DNA of 64,000 bases, taken from Streptomyces sp. BHT-5-2 (GTDB taxonomy: Bacteria; Actinomycetota; Actinomycetes; Streptomycetales; Streptomycetaceae). Under the pieces are notes generated by a model. It had not been told where the DNA came from. It saw nothing but the letters and a program-made list of their open reading frames with translations, and did not search any database. The translations under genes were made by a program, and so were the position numbers. Each line of letters begins with the position of its first letter. The stretch's first letter is position 1. Positions 14,146-22,443 of this stretch are shown here, in pieces. The DNA lies in NCBI RefSeq assembly GCF_019774615.1, contig NZ_CP081496.1, positions 2,604,001 through 2,668,000 of the forward strand, written 5' to 3'.

Positions 14146-16064
14146 CGGCTCAGCTCCTCGTCCGTCAGATACTTCACCAGCTCGTCCTTGTCGAAGAGTT
14201 CGAGGAGATCGCGGCGGATCGGCGGGGTCTCGCGGCGGGAGAGCCGGATCTGCCCCAGCACCGGATCCGCCTCGCCCTGCTCCGCCCGGTAGTCGGCCAG
14301 TTCGCAGACCAGGTTGACGTTGCGCCAGTGCCGGTCCATCTCCGGATGGTCGTCCCGGGTGTGCCCGCCCCGGCTCTCGGTGCGCTCCAGGGCCGCCCGC
14401 GCCACACACTCGCTGACCAGCAGCATGTTCCGCAGGTCCAGAGAGAGGTGCCAGCCCGGGTTGTACTGCCGGTGGCCCTCCACGCCGGCCCGCCGGGCCC
14501 GCGCCCGCAGCTTCACCAGCCGCTCCAGCGCCTCGGACATCTCGTCCGCCCGGCGGATGATGCCCACCAGGTCGTTCATCGACTGCTGGAGCTCCTGGTG
14601 CAGGGCGTACGGGTTCTCCGCCCGGCCGCCGCCGTCCTCGGCGCTGAACGGGCGCAGCGCCTCCGCCTCGGCGGCGTCGATCTCGCGCGGTTCCGGTGCC
14701 GGCCGGGCGCGCAGCCCGCCGACGTACTCGGCCGCGTACAGCCCCGCGCGGCGCCCGAAGACCAGCAGGTCGGAGAGGGAGTTGCCGCCCAGCCGGTTGG
14801 AGCCGTGCATCCCGCCGGCCACCTCGCCGGCGGCGAACAGCCCCGGCACCCCGGTCGCCGCCGCGGTGTCCGGGTCCACCTCCACCCCGCCCATCACGTA
14901 GTGGCAGGTCGGGCCGACCTCCATCGGCTCGGCGGTGATGTCCACGTCCGCCAGCTCCTTGAACTGGTGGTGCATGGACGGCAGTCGGCGCTTGATCACC
15001 TCGGCGGGCATGCGCGTGGAGACGTCCAGGAAGACGCCGCCGTGCGGCGAGCCGCGGCCCGCCTTGACCTCGGCGTTGATGGCCCGCGCCACCTCGTCGC
15101 GGGGCAGCAGCTCCGGCGGCCGGCGGTTGTGCTCGGGGTCGTCGTACCAGCGGTCGCCCTCGGCCTCGGACTCGGCGTACTTCTCCTTGAAGACGTCCGG
15201 GACGTAGTCGAACATGAAGCGCTTGCCGTCGCTGTTGCGCAGCACCCCGCCGTCGCCGCGCACCGACTCGGTGACGAGGATGCCCTTGACCGACGGCGGC
15301 CAGACCATCCCGGTCGGGTGGAACTGCACGAACTCCATGTTGATCAGCGGCGCGCCGGCCAGCAGCGCCAGCGCGTGGCCGTCGCCGGTGTACTCCCAGG
15401 AGTTCGAGGTGACCTTGAAGGACTTGCCGATGCCGCCGGTGGCCAGCACCACGGCCGGCGCCTCCAGCACGAAGAAGCGGCCCGACTCCCGGTCGTAGCA
15501 GAAGACGCCGGCGACCTTGCCGTCCGCCTTCAGGACGCGGGTGACGGTGCACTCCTGGAAGACCTTCAGCCCCTCCTCGTACGAGCCGGAGACCCGCTGG
15601 TCCTCCTGCTGGAGGGAGACGATCTTCTGCTGGAGGGTGCGGATCAGCTCCAGGCCGGTCCGGTCGCCGACGTGCGCCAGCCGCGGGTACTCGTGGCCGC
15701 CGAAGTTGCGCTGGGAGATCCGGCCGTCCGGCGTGCGGTCGAAGAGGGCGCCCCAGGTCTCCAGTTCCCAGACCCGGTCCGGGGCCTCGCGGGCGTGCAG
15801 CTCGGCCATCCGCCAGTGGTTGAGGAACTTCCCGCCGCGCATGGTGTCCCGGAAGTGGACCTGCCAGTTGTCGTGCTCGTTGGCGTTGCCCATGCTGGCC
15901 GCGATGCCGCCCTCGGCCATCACCGTATGGGCCTTGCCGAACAGGGACTTGCAGATCACCGCCGTCCGCATGCCCGCCTCGCGGGCCTCGATGGCGGCGC
16001 GCAGCCCGGCGCCGCCCGCGCCCACCACGACCACGTCCCAGGTCTGCCGGTCCACATGCGCCAT
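14142..16064 (-). CDS. sdhA: Succinate dehydrogenase flavoprotein subunit
   Basis: A 640-residue flavoprotein that oxidises succinate to fumarate (or the reverse) at the cytoplasmic face. The FAD-binding motif is VVVVGAGGAGLRAA at residues 11-24, and H46 in AHTVMAEGG is the expected covalent FAD attachment. Substrate-binding segments (HPTGMVWPP, RLGGNSLSDLLVFG) are present. The ATG at 16062-16064 (MAHVDRQTWD) is chosen for the family start and a purine-rich GAGGGAAGG upstream; the open frame continues further without coding bias. It lies between the anchor gene (68 bp upstream) and sdhB (4-base overlap), in one operon. Confidence 0.93.
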   Translation of the reverse strand: MAHVDRQTWDVVVVGAGGAGLRAAIEAREAGMRTAVICKSLFGKAHTVMAEGGIAASMGNANEHDNWQVHFRDTMRGGKFLNHWRMAELHAREAPDRVWELETWGALFDRTPDGRISQRNFGGHEYPRLAHVGDRTGLELIRTLQQKIVSLQQEDQRVSGSYEEGLKVFQECTVTRVLKADGKVAGVFCYDRESGRFFVLEAPAVVLATGGIGKSFKVTSNSWEYTGDGHALALLAGAPLINMEFVQFHPTGMVWPPSVKGILVTESVRGDGGVLRNSDGKRFMFDYVPDVFKEKYAESEAEGDRWYDDPEHNRRPPELLPRDEVARAINAEVKAGRGSPHGGVFLDVSTRMPAEVIKRRLPSMHHQFKELADVDITAEPMEVGPTCHYVMGGVEVDPDTAAATGVPGLFAAGEVAGGMHGSNRLGGNSLSDLLVFGRRAGLYAAEYVGGLRARPAPEPREIDAAEAEALRPFSAEDGGGRAENPYALHQELQQSMNDLVGIIRRADEMSEALERLVKLRARARRAGVEGHRQYNPGWHLSLDLRNMLLVSECVARAALERTESRGGHTRDDHPEMDRHWRNVNLVCELADYRAEQGEADPVLGQIRLSRRETPPIRRDLLELFDKDELVKYLTDEELSR

Positions 16065-16132
16065 CAGGGGCACACCTTCCCTCGGTTCTCGTCGGGTTCC
16101 GCGGATTCCCCGGAGGTCCCGGATGTCGTTCG

Positions 16133-16960
16133 TCAGAAGAAGCGCGGATCCTCGAACGCGCCGCTGGCCAGCAGGAACACATAGAAGTCCGCCACCGCCA
16201 CGCTGATCAGCGAGGACCAGGCGAGCAGCATGTGCCGCTCGTTGAGCCGGCCGACCCAGCCCCACAGCCGGTACCGCACCGGGTGCTTGGAGAAGTGCCG
16301 CAGCCGGCCGCCGACGATGTGCCGGCAGGAGTGGCAGGAGAGGGTGTACGCCCAGATCAGCACGATGTTGGCGAGGAACACCAGCGAGCCCAGGCCCATG
16401 TGGCCCCAGCGGTAGTGGCCGTCGCGGAAGGTCAGCGCGGTGTCGTAGGTCAGGACACCGGCCACCAGCACCGCGAAGTAGAAGAAGTAGCGGTGGATGT
16501 TCTGGAGGATCAGCGGGAAGCGGGTCTCACCGGTGTACTTGGCGTGCGGCTCGGCGACCGCGCAGGCCGGCGGGGAGGCCCAGAAGCCGCGGTAGTACGC
16601 CTTGCGGTAGTAGTAGCAGGTCAGCCGGAAGCCCAACGGGAAGATCAGGATCAGCAGGGCGGGGGACAGGCCCCACCAGCTCCCGAAGAGCGCCCAGTTG
16701 GGCCCGCCGCGCATGGTGTGGCAGTTCTCCGCCAGGCACGGCGAGTAGAACGGCGAGACATAGGGGGCGTGGTAGTAGTCCGCGTTCGCGAACGCCCGCC
16801 AGGTCGAGTAGACGACGAACGCGAGCAGCCCGGCGGCGGTGCCGGCCGGGGCCAACCACCAACGGTCGGTGCGCAGGTGGCGGGCCCGGATGGCGGCGCG
16901 CGAAGGGTCGTGCACGCCGGTCGCGCCCTTTTGCGGGGCTGGTTCGATGCCAGTGGCCAA
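16133..16960 (-). CDS. sdhC: Succinate dehydrogenase membrane anchor, cytochrome b-like
   Basis: A 275-residue membrane protein with five clear hydrophobic helices (AGTAAGLLAFVVYSTWR, LSPALLILIFPLGFRL, YFFYFAVLVAGVLTYDT, LGSLVFLANIVLIWAY, LLAWSSLISVAVADFY). Conserved-looking histidines near helix ends (NIHRYFFYF, SCHSCRHIVGG) are candidate heme or quinone-site residues. Position directly upstream of sdhA-sdhB identifies it as the single anchor subunit of an Sdh1-type complex. The start is a TTG at 16958-16960 preceded by GGACGGAG. It is 15 bases downstream of a small conserved gene in the same operon. Confidence 0.82.
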   Translation of the reverse strand: MATGIEPAPQKGATGVHDPSRAAIRARHLRTDRWWLAPAGTAAGLLAFVVYSTWRAFANADYYHAPYVSPFYSPCLAENCHTMRGGPNWALFGSWWGLSPALLILIFPLGFRLTCYYYRKAYYRGFWASPPACAVAEPHAKYTGETRFPLILQNIHRYFFYFAVLVAGVLTYDTALTFRDGHYRWGHMGLGSLVFLANIVLIWAYTLSCHSCRHIVGGRLRHFSKHPVRYRLWGWVGRLNERHMLLAWSSLISVAVADFYVFLLASGAFEDPRFF

Positions 16961-16975
16961 CGTCGGTCTCCGTCC

Positions 16976-17281
16976 TCAGGGCGCGTGCCGGTCCTTGGCG
17001 CCCAGGCCCTCGTCCTCGGCGTCCGTCCACAGCGCGGAGTTGTAAGGGGTGTCCGGGATCGCCACCATCTCGTCCTCGGCCTTGCCCGGTCTGCCCGGTG
17101 GCGCGCCGCCGGCCAGGGACGCTCTGAGCAGCGCCAGGCTCTCCCGCAGATGGTCCGTGTCGCTGCGGACCCGGCGGACGTCCAGCCCGCCGCCGATCCG
17201 CGCCTCCAGCTTCCCGACCGCCTGGACCAGACCGTCCAGGCTGCGCTCCACAGCCGTCAAGTCGTCCTGTACGGACATCAC
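16976..17281 (-). CDS. Conserved small protein at the head of the sdh operon
   Basis: About 101 residues, starting at GTG 17279-17281 or the adjacent in-frame ATG 17276-17278. The first 60 residues are a heptad-like amphipathic helix (DDLTAVERSLDGLVQAVGKLEAR, split by Gly, then RVRSDTDHLRESLALLRASL), likely coiled coil. The tail is acidic and ends AEDEGLGAKDRHAP. There is no membrane segment or known domain. It is first in the sdh transcription unit, 15 bases before the anchor gene, so a role in assembly or regulation of the complex is possible but only inferred from position. Confidence 0.65.
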   Translation of the reverse strand: MMSVQDDLTAVERSLDGLVQAVGKLEARIGGGLDVRRVRSDTDHLRESLALLRASLAGGAPPGRPGKAEDEMVAIPDTPYNSALWTDAEDEGLGAKDRHAP

Positions 17282-17757
17282 ATGCCCTCACTTCGCGAGT
17301 GTGCCGGGCGATCTCATGCGCCCGAGAGTGTCGCGCGTCACAGTAGGGCTTGGGAAGGGGGCAGGCGCGAGTACGACTCGAACCGGTGCGTTGTGAGCCC
17401 GCCATACCTGGGCACCGCCGTCAACCTCGCGCCGCGCACCCGACCGGAAGCCGAGCTACCCGCACTCCGTACGAACGACGGGAGTTCGGCGACCGGGCCC
17501 GGTGCGGCGCCGAACTCCGGTGCGGAACGGGCCGGTCCGGGGCGTGCGGCGCGGCCCGCACCCCTCAGGCGCGTCCGTCGGCCGGACGAGCCGGAATTGG
17601 GCCGGGCGGGTGGCCTTGACGGGGCCGCCGACGTGTCGGGCGGGCCCCGCCCGGGCGGTCACCTTCAGTGGGAGCCCATAGATGTGATGAGCCGCAAAGT
17701 CGGCCGAACGTGTCGCTGCGGCTCGGCGCGGCGCGGGTGAGCCCGGAGGGAACAGTC
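17282..17757. other. Gene-free 476-bp divergent region between sdh and the SBP gene
   Basis: Neither strand has a frame with coding bias or a recognisable start. It must hold the sdh promoter (a TACTGT at about 17329-17334 on the minus strand is a candidate -10) and the promoter of the substrate-binding lipoprotein gene (a TAGATG at 17680-17685 is a candidate -10; no good -35). The middle holds a strong nested inverted repeat, listed separately. A GGTTCGAGTC-like T-loop sequence near 17370 on the minus strand has no tRNA around it. Confidence 0.5.
17481..17518. repeat. Nested inverted repeat (possible structured RNA or cruciform)
   Basis: GGAGTTCGGCG (17481-17491) is perfectly complementary to CGCCGAACTCC (17508-17518); the 16-base loop itself begins with the 12-bp palindrome ACCGGGCCCGGT (17492-17503). 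It lies 240 bp from either flanking gene, so it is not an obvious terminator for sdh or the SBP gene. No T-run follows on either side. Confidence 0.55.
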
Positions 17758-20064
17758 ATGACCGACCACGTCAGCCCAGGCGGCCCGGCACCCCGCAGGC
17801 GCCGCGGCGTCGCGCTCGTCGCGGCGGGGGTGCTGCTCCCGCTCCCCGTGCTGGCCGGCTGCAGCCAGGGCGACGACGGCGCGCCCTCCGTCGCGCAGAC
17901 CCAGGACATCGCGCCGGCGCCGCGCGGATCGGTCAGGGACGGCGGCACGGTGCGCTGGGCGATCGACGCGCTGCCCGGCACCTTCAACGCCTTCCAGAGC
18001 GACGCCGACGCGGCCACCACCAGGGTCACCGGCGCCGTCCTGCCCAGCCTGTTCACCCTCGACGCCGGCGGCCGGCCGCAGCGCAACGCCGACTACCTCG
18101 CCGCCGCGGACGTCAGTGCCCGCGAGCCCCGGCAGGTCGTCACCTACCGGCTCAACCCCAAGGCGCGGTGGAGCGACGGACGGCCGATCACCGCCGCGGA
18201 CTTCGTCGCCCAGTGGCAGGCGCTGCGCGGCAAGGACAACGCCTACTGGACCGCCCGCAACGCCGGTTACGACCGGATCGCCAGGGTCGAGGCCGGCGCC
18301 ACCGCGCAGGAGGTCAAGGTCACCTTCGCCCGCCCGTACGCCGACTGGCAGGCGCTCTTCACCCCGCTCTACCCGAAGAGCGTGATGGGCGACGCCAACG
18401 CCTTCAACGACGCGGTGCGGCAGAAACTCCCGGTCGGCGCGGGCCCGTTCCTCGTCGGGAAGCGGGACGCCGACCACGGCACCGTCACCCTCGTCCGCAA
18501 CCCCCGGTGGTGGGGCGACCGGGCCCGGCTCGACAAGCTGGTGCTGACCGCGCTGCCCCGGGACAAGCGGGCCAAGGCGCTGGCCGCCGGGACGGTCGAC
18601 GTCGCCGCGGTCGACCAGGCCGCCGCCCGGCAGGTGGCGCCGGCCGCCGCGCCGGCCACCGCCGGCGGCGCGGACGCCAAGGGCGCCCCCGCCCGGTCGT
18701 CAGCACTGCGCGGCTACGTCCTCCGCAAGGCCCTCGAACCCGCCTACACCCAGCTCGCCCTCAACGGCAGCGCCGGCCCGCTCGCCGACCCGCGGGTGCG
18801 CCGCGCGGTGGCCCGCGCCATCGACCGCCAGGCGCTCGCCGACAGCGTCCTCAAACCGCTGGACCTGCCCGCCCGGCCGCTCGGCAATCACCTGCTGATG
18901 GCCGGCCAGCACGGCTACGAGGACCACAGCGACGCGCTCGGGGACACCGACGCGGGGGCGGCCAAGCAGCTCCTCTCGGACGCCGGCTGGAAGCCGGCCC
19001 CCGGGGCGGCCGACCGGCCGGCGGGCGAGGAGCAGGCCGGCGCCGGGCGCGCGGTTCCCCCGGACCGGTCCGACGACGACGGTGCCGCGGACCGCTCCGG
19101 CGACGCCCGGTCCGACGGCCGCAACCCGCAGCGGCCCGGCGACCACGACGGCGTCCGCCCGGCCGCCGCCGAGGCACCGCTGTCCTCCGCCGGGGCGGTC
19201 GGCTCCGAGGTCCAGCAGGCCGCCCTGCTGCGGCAGAGCGCGGCGTTCTACAAGGCCGAGGCCGCCACGGAGCAGGCGGCCGCCGCCGGGAACACCAAGT
19301 CCACGGCGTACGGCAAGTACCGGCGGTACAAGAAGCAGGCCGCGCAGGCGCTGGGCGCCGCCGAACTGATCGAGACCGGGCAGGCCCCGCACCTGCCGGG
19401 CGCCGCCGCCGGCCACGCCGCCACCCTGCACAACGGCCTGGGCGCCTTCCAGGCCCGGCAGGCCGGCACCGGGCACTCCCCGGCCGCCGCGGCCGGCCGG
19501 GCACCCCACCGGGCACCCGACGAGGCCGCGGTGCTGCGGAAGGACGGCCGCCCGCTGGCGCTGCGCTTCGTCCTCCCCGACGGGCCCGGCTCCGAGCAGC
19601 TGCGCACCGTCGGCCGGCGGATCGCCGGGATGCTGAACAAGATCGGGGTGCGGACCGCCGTCCAGCGGGTGCCGGACGCGAGCTACTTCCGGGACCACAT
19701 CGCGGCCGGCGACTTCGACCTGGCGCTGTACTCCTGGCCCGGCACCGCCTACCCGGCGACCGACGCCCGGCCGATCTTCGCCAAGCCGCAGCCGGCCCCG
19801 GACGGCTCGCTGACCGTCGAGCAGAACTACGCCCGGGTCGGCACCGACCACATCGACCAGCTCTTCGACCAGGCCGCCGCCGAGCTGGACCCGGACGCCG
19901 CGCGGACCCTCGTCGCGCAGGCCGACGCCCGGATCTGGGCCGCCGCCGGATCGATTCCGCTCTACCAGCGACCGGAGCTGGTGGCCACCCGGAAGTCGCT
20001 CGCCAACATCGGCGCGTTCGGCTTCGCCACCCCCCGCTTCCAGGACATCGGTTACCGGAAGTAG
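17758..20064 (+). CDS. SBP_bac_5-type lipoprotein upstream of typA (LpqW-like candidate)
   Basis: A 768-residue secreted lipoprotein of the peptide/nickel substrate-binding fold. The lipobox VLAGC places the lipidated cysteine at residue 35. The N-terminal SBP lobe is clear (GGTVRWAIDALPGTFNAF, RWSDGRPITAADFVAQWQAL), and so is the C-terminal part (EQLRTVGRRIAGMLNKIG, DFDLALYSWPGT). Between about residues 416 and 600 there is an insert of roughly 185 residues, first Asp/Arg/Pro-rich and then a helical Ala/Gln/Lys-rich segment, absent from ordinary SBPs of about 540 residues. No permease or ATPase genes are attached. In mycobacteria typA neighbours lpqW, an SBP-fold lipoprotein not known as a transporter subunit, so this may be its counterpart (inference from synteny). 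Start ATG with CGGAGGGA upstream. Confidence 0.78.
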   Translation: MTDHVSPGGPAPRRRRGVALVAAGVLLPLPVLAGCSQGDDGAPSVAQTQDIAPAPRGSVRDGGTVRWAIDALPGTFNAFQSDADAATTRVTGAVLPSLFTLDAGGRPQRNADYLAAADVSAREPRQVVTYRLNPKARWSDGRPITAADFVAQWQALRGKDNAYWTARNAGYDRIARVEAGATAQEVKVTFARPYADWQALFTPLYPKSVMGDANAFNDAVRQKLPVGAGPFLVGKRDADHGTVTLVRNPRWWGDRARLDKLVLTALPRDKRAKALAAGTVDVAAVDQAAARQVAPAAAPATAGGADAKGAPARSSALRGYVLRKALEPAYTQLALNGSAGPLADPRVRRAVARAIDRQALADSVLKPLDLPARPLGNHLLMAGQHGYEDHSDALGDTDAGAAKQLLSDAGWKPAPGAADRPAGEEQAGAGRAVPPDRSDDDGAADRSGDARSDGRNPQRPGDHDGVRPAAAEAPLSSAGAVGSEVQQAALLRQSAAFYKAEAATEQAAAAGNTKSTAYGKYRRYKKQAAQALGAAELIETGQAPHLPGAAAGHAATLHNGLGAFQARQAGTGHSPAAAAGRAPHRAPDEAAVLRKDGRPLALRFVLPDGPGSEQLRTVGRRIAGMLNKIGVRTAVQRVPDASYFRDHIAAGDFDLALYSWPGTAYPATDARPIFAKPQPAPDGSLTVEQNYARVGTDHIDQLFDQAAAELDPDAARTLVAQADARIWAAAGSIPLYQRPELVATRKSLANIGAFGFATPRFQDIGYRK

Positions 20065-20094
20065 AGGTTGCGCCAGAGCTAAAGTTCGATAAGA

Positions 20095-20115
20095 AACCGC
20101 AGGTCAGATGCGGTT
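20095..20115 (+). terminator. Hairpin after the SBP gene
   Basis: AACCGCA (20095-20101), loop GGTCAGA, TGCGGTT (20109-20115), starting 31 bases after the stop codon, between the lipoprotein gene and typA. It may separate the two transcripts; the typA promoter would then lie in 20116-20230, where TACCAT (20153-20158) is a possible -10. Confidence 0.6.
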
Positions 20116-20248
20116 CGTACGGGCTGGGGCGGCCATTGCCGCCGCGGCCCCGTACCATGGGGTGAGGCCGTGGCGTGTCAAGCCCGGCAGGGCCGCGTAA
20201 CACAGACGTACGCGCAGCCGACCACTCACTTCGGGAGTACGCCGCAAT

Positions 20249-22156
20249 ATGGCCACGCGCCACGACATCCGTAACGTCGCCATCGTCGCCCACGTCGACC
20301 ACGGCAAGACGACCATCGTCGACGCCATGCTCAAGCAGGCCGGCGCCTTCGCCGCGCACCAGCTGGAGTCCGTCGACGACCGCGTCATGGACTCGAACGA
20401 CCTGGAGCGTGAGAAGGGCATCACGATCCTCGCCAAGAACACCGCGGTGAAGTATCACCCGAAGGACGGCGGGGAGCCCATCACGATCAACATCATCGAC
20501 ACCCCCGGCCACGCCGACTTCGGTGGCGAGGTCGAGCGCGGTCTGTCGATGGTCGACGCGGTGGTCCTGCTGGTGGACGCCTCCGAGGGACCGCTCCCGC
20601 AGACCCGCTTCGTGCTGCGCAAGGCGCTGCAGGCCCGGATGCCCGTCATCCTGTGCATCAACAAGACGGACCGCCCGGACTCCCGCATCGACGAGGTCGT
20701 CAACGAGACCTACGACCTGTTCCTGGACCTGGACGCGGACGAGGAGCAGATCGAGTTCCCGATCGTCTACGCCTGCGGCCGTGACGGCATCGCGTCGCTG
20801 ACGAAGCCGGAGGACGGCACCGTCCCGGCCGACTCCACCAACCTGGAGCCGTTCTTCTCCACGATCCTGGAGCACGTCCCGGCCCCGACGTACGACGCGG
20901 CGGCCCCGCTCCAGGCGCACGTCACCAACCTGGACGCCGACAACTTCCTCGGCCGTATCGCGCTGCTGCGCGTCGAGCAGGGCGAGCTGCGCAAGGGCCA
21001 GACCGTGGCCTGGATCAAGCGCGACGGCACGGTCGCGAACGTCCGCATCTCCGAGCTGATGATGACCGAGGCGCTCACCCGCAAGCCCGCCGAGGTCGCG
21101 GGCCCCGGTGACATCTGCGCGGTCGCCGGTATCCCCGACATCATGATCGGCGAGACCCTGGCCGACCCGGAGAACCCGATCGCGCTGCCGCTGATCACGG
21201 TCGACGAGCCGGCCATCTCCATGGTCATCGGCACCAACACCTCGCCGCTGGTCGGCCGCGGCGGCACCGGCAAGGGCGCCGCCGCCAAGTCCGCGGTCAA
21301 GGACCGCAAGGTCACCGCCCGCCAGGTGAAGGACCGCCTGGACCGCGAGCTGATCGGTAACGTCTCGCTGCGCGTCCTGGACACCGAGCGCCCCGACGCC
21401 TGGGAGGTGCAGGGCCGCGGTGAGCTGGCGCTGGCCATCCTCGTCGAGCAGATGCGCCGCGAGGGCTTCGAGCTGACCATCGGCAAGCCGCAGGTGGTCA
21501 CCCGGGAGATCGACGGCAAGGTCCACGAGCCGGTCGAGCGCATGACGATCGACGTGCCCGAGGAGCACATGGGCGCCGTCACGCAGCTCATGGGCGTCCG
21601 CAAGGGCCGCATGGACAACATGTCGAACCACGGCTCCGGCTGGGTCCGCATGGAGTTCGTCGTCCCCTCGCGCGGCCTCATCGGCTTCCGTACGGAGTTC
21701 CTGACGAACACCCGCGGTACGGGTATCGCGCACTCCATCCACGAGGGCCACGAGCCGTGGTTCGGCACGCTGACGACCCGTAACAACGGCTCGCTGGTCG
21801 CCGACCGCGCCGGTGCCGTCACCGCCTTCGCGATGACGAACCTCCAGGAGCGCGGCGTGCTGTTCACCGAGCCCGGCACCGAGGTGTACGAGGGCATGAT
21901 CGTCGGCGAGAACTCGCGCGCCGACGACATGGACGTGAACATCACCAAGGAGAAGAAGCTCACCAACATGCGCTCCTCCTCGGCCGACTCCTTCGAGGCG
22001 ATCGTCCCGCCGCGGAAGCTGTCGCTGGAGCAGTCCCTGGAGTTCTGCCGCGACGACGAGTGCGTCGAGGTGACCCCGGAGGCCGTCCGCATCCGCAAGG
22101 TCGTCCTGGACCAGAAGGAGCGCGGCCGCACCGCCTCCCGCGCCAAGCACGGCTGA
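20249..22156 (+). CDS. typA: Ribosome-associated GTPase TypA/BipA
   Basis: A 635-residue translational GTPase of the EF-G/LepA group that acts on the ribosome, mainly under stress or at low temperature. The GTPase signature is complete: AHVDHGKTT at residues 14-22, the G3 motif [11 protein letters not shown], and NKTD for G4. The later domains include the TypA-specific C-terminal region ([41 protein letters not shown]). Length is normal. ATG start at 20249 with GGGAG upstream. It is a single gene followed by a strong terminator; the adjacent SBP lipoprotein is transcribed in the same direction but appears separated by a hairpin. Confidence 0.95.
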   Translation: MATRHDIRNVAIVAHVDHGKTTIVDAMLKQAGAFAAHQLESVDDRVMDSNDLEREKGITILAKNTAVKYHPKDGGEPITINIIDTPGHADFGGEVERGLSMVDAVVLLVDASEGPLPQTRFVLRKALQARMPVILCINKTDRPDSRIDEVVNETYDLFLDLDADEEQIEFPIVYACGRDGIASLTKPEDGTVPADSTNLEPFFSTILEHVPAPTYDAAAPLQAHVTNLDADNFLGRIALLRVEQGELRKGQTVAWIKRDGTVANVRISELMMTEALTRKPAEVAGPGDICAVAGIPDIMIGETLADPENPIALPLITVDEPAISMVIGTNTSPLVGRGGTGKGAAAKSAVKDRKVTARQVKDRLDRELIGNVSLRVLDTERPDAWEVQGRGELALAILVEQMRREGFELTIGKPQVVTREIDGKVHEPVERMTIDVPEEHMGAVTQLMGVRKGRMDNMSNHGSGWVRMEFVVPSRGLIGFRTEFLTNTRGTGIAHSIHEGHEPWFGTLTTRNNGSLVADRAGAVTAFAMTNLQERGVLFTEPGTEVYEGMIVGENSRADDMDVNITKEKKLTNMRSSSADSFEAIVPPRKLSLEQSLEFCRDDECVEVTPEAVRIRKVVLDQKERGRTASRAKHG

Positions 22157-22182
22157 CCCGGCCGCCCGCCACGGCTCTTCCC

Positions 22183-22218
22183 GGCGCCCCGTCGGACCCC
22201 ACGGTCCGGCGGGGCGCC
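22183..22218 (+). terminator. typA: typA terminator with a duplicated 3' arm
   Basis: A 16-bp stem: GGCGCCCCGTCGGACC (22183-22198), loop CCAC, GGTCCGGCGGGGCGCC (22203-22218), one pair being G-T. The 17-base sequence ACGGTCCGGCGGGGCGC is present twice, at 22201-22217 and 22232-22248, so the 5' arm could pair with either copy. Confidence 0.8.
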
Positions 22219-22443
22219 GCCGTATGCCCGTACGGTCCGGCGGGGCGCGGCGCGGACGCCGCCGGAACGCTTCCGGGGCGCTGCCGGTGACGGGGCGTCG
22301 GTCATCCGAGGGGTTTCCCGGAGGTTCGGAGCAGTGGCGGCCGGTGCCGGGATGCACCAGGCCCCACGGTGGGCTGTGATGTGGGCTACGGGTGGTCCCT
22401 GTGGCTACGTGTGACCTCGGAGTCCGGACCGTGAGGAGGCGCC

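Noticed and set aside
13348..16182. 944-codon minus-strand frame spanning sdhA and sdhB
   Set aside because: Only its last 265 codons are SdhB; the rest is a shadow of sdhA in another frame.
17350..17400. GGTTCGAGTC-like T-loop on the minus strand suggesting a tRNA
   Set aside because: Bases flanking the loop do not form a T-stem, and no acceptor stem or anticodon arm can be built around it.
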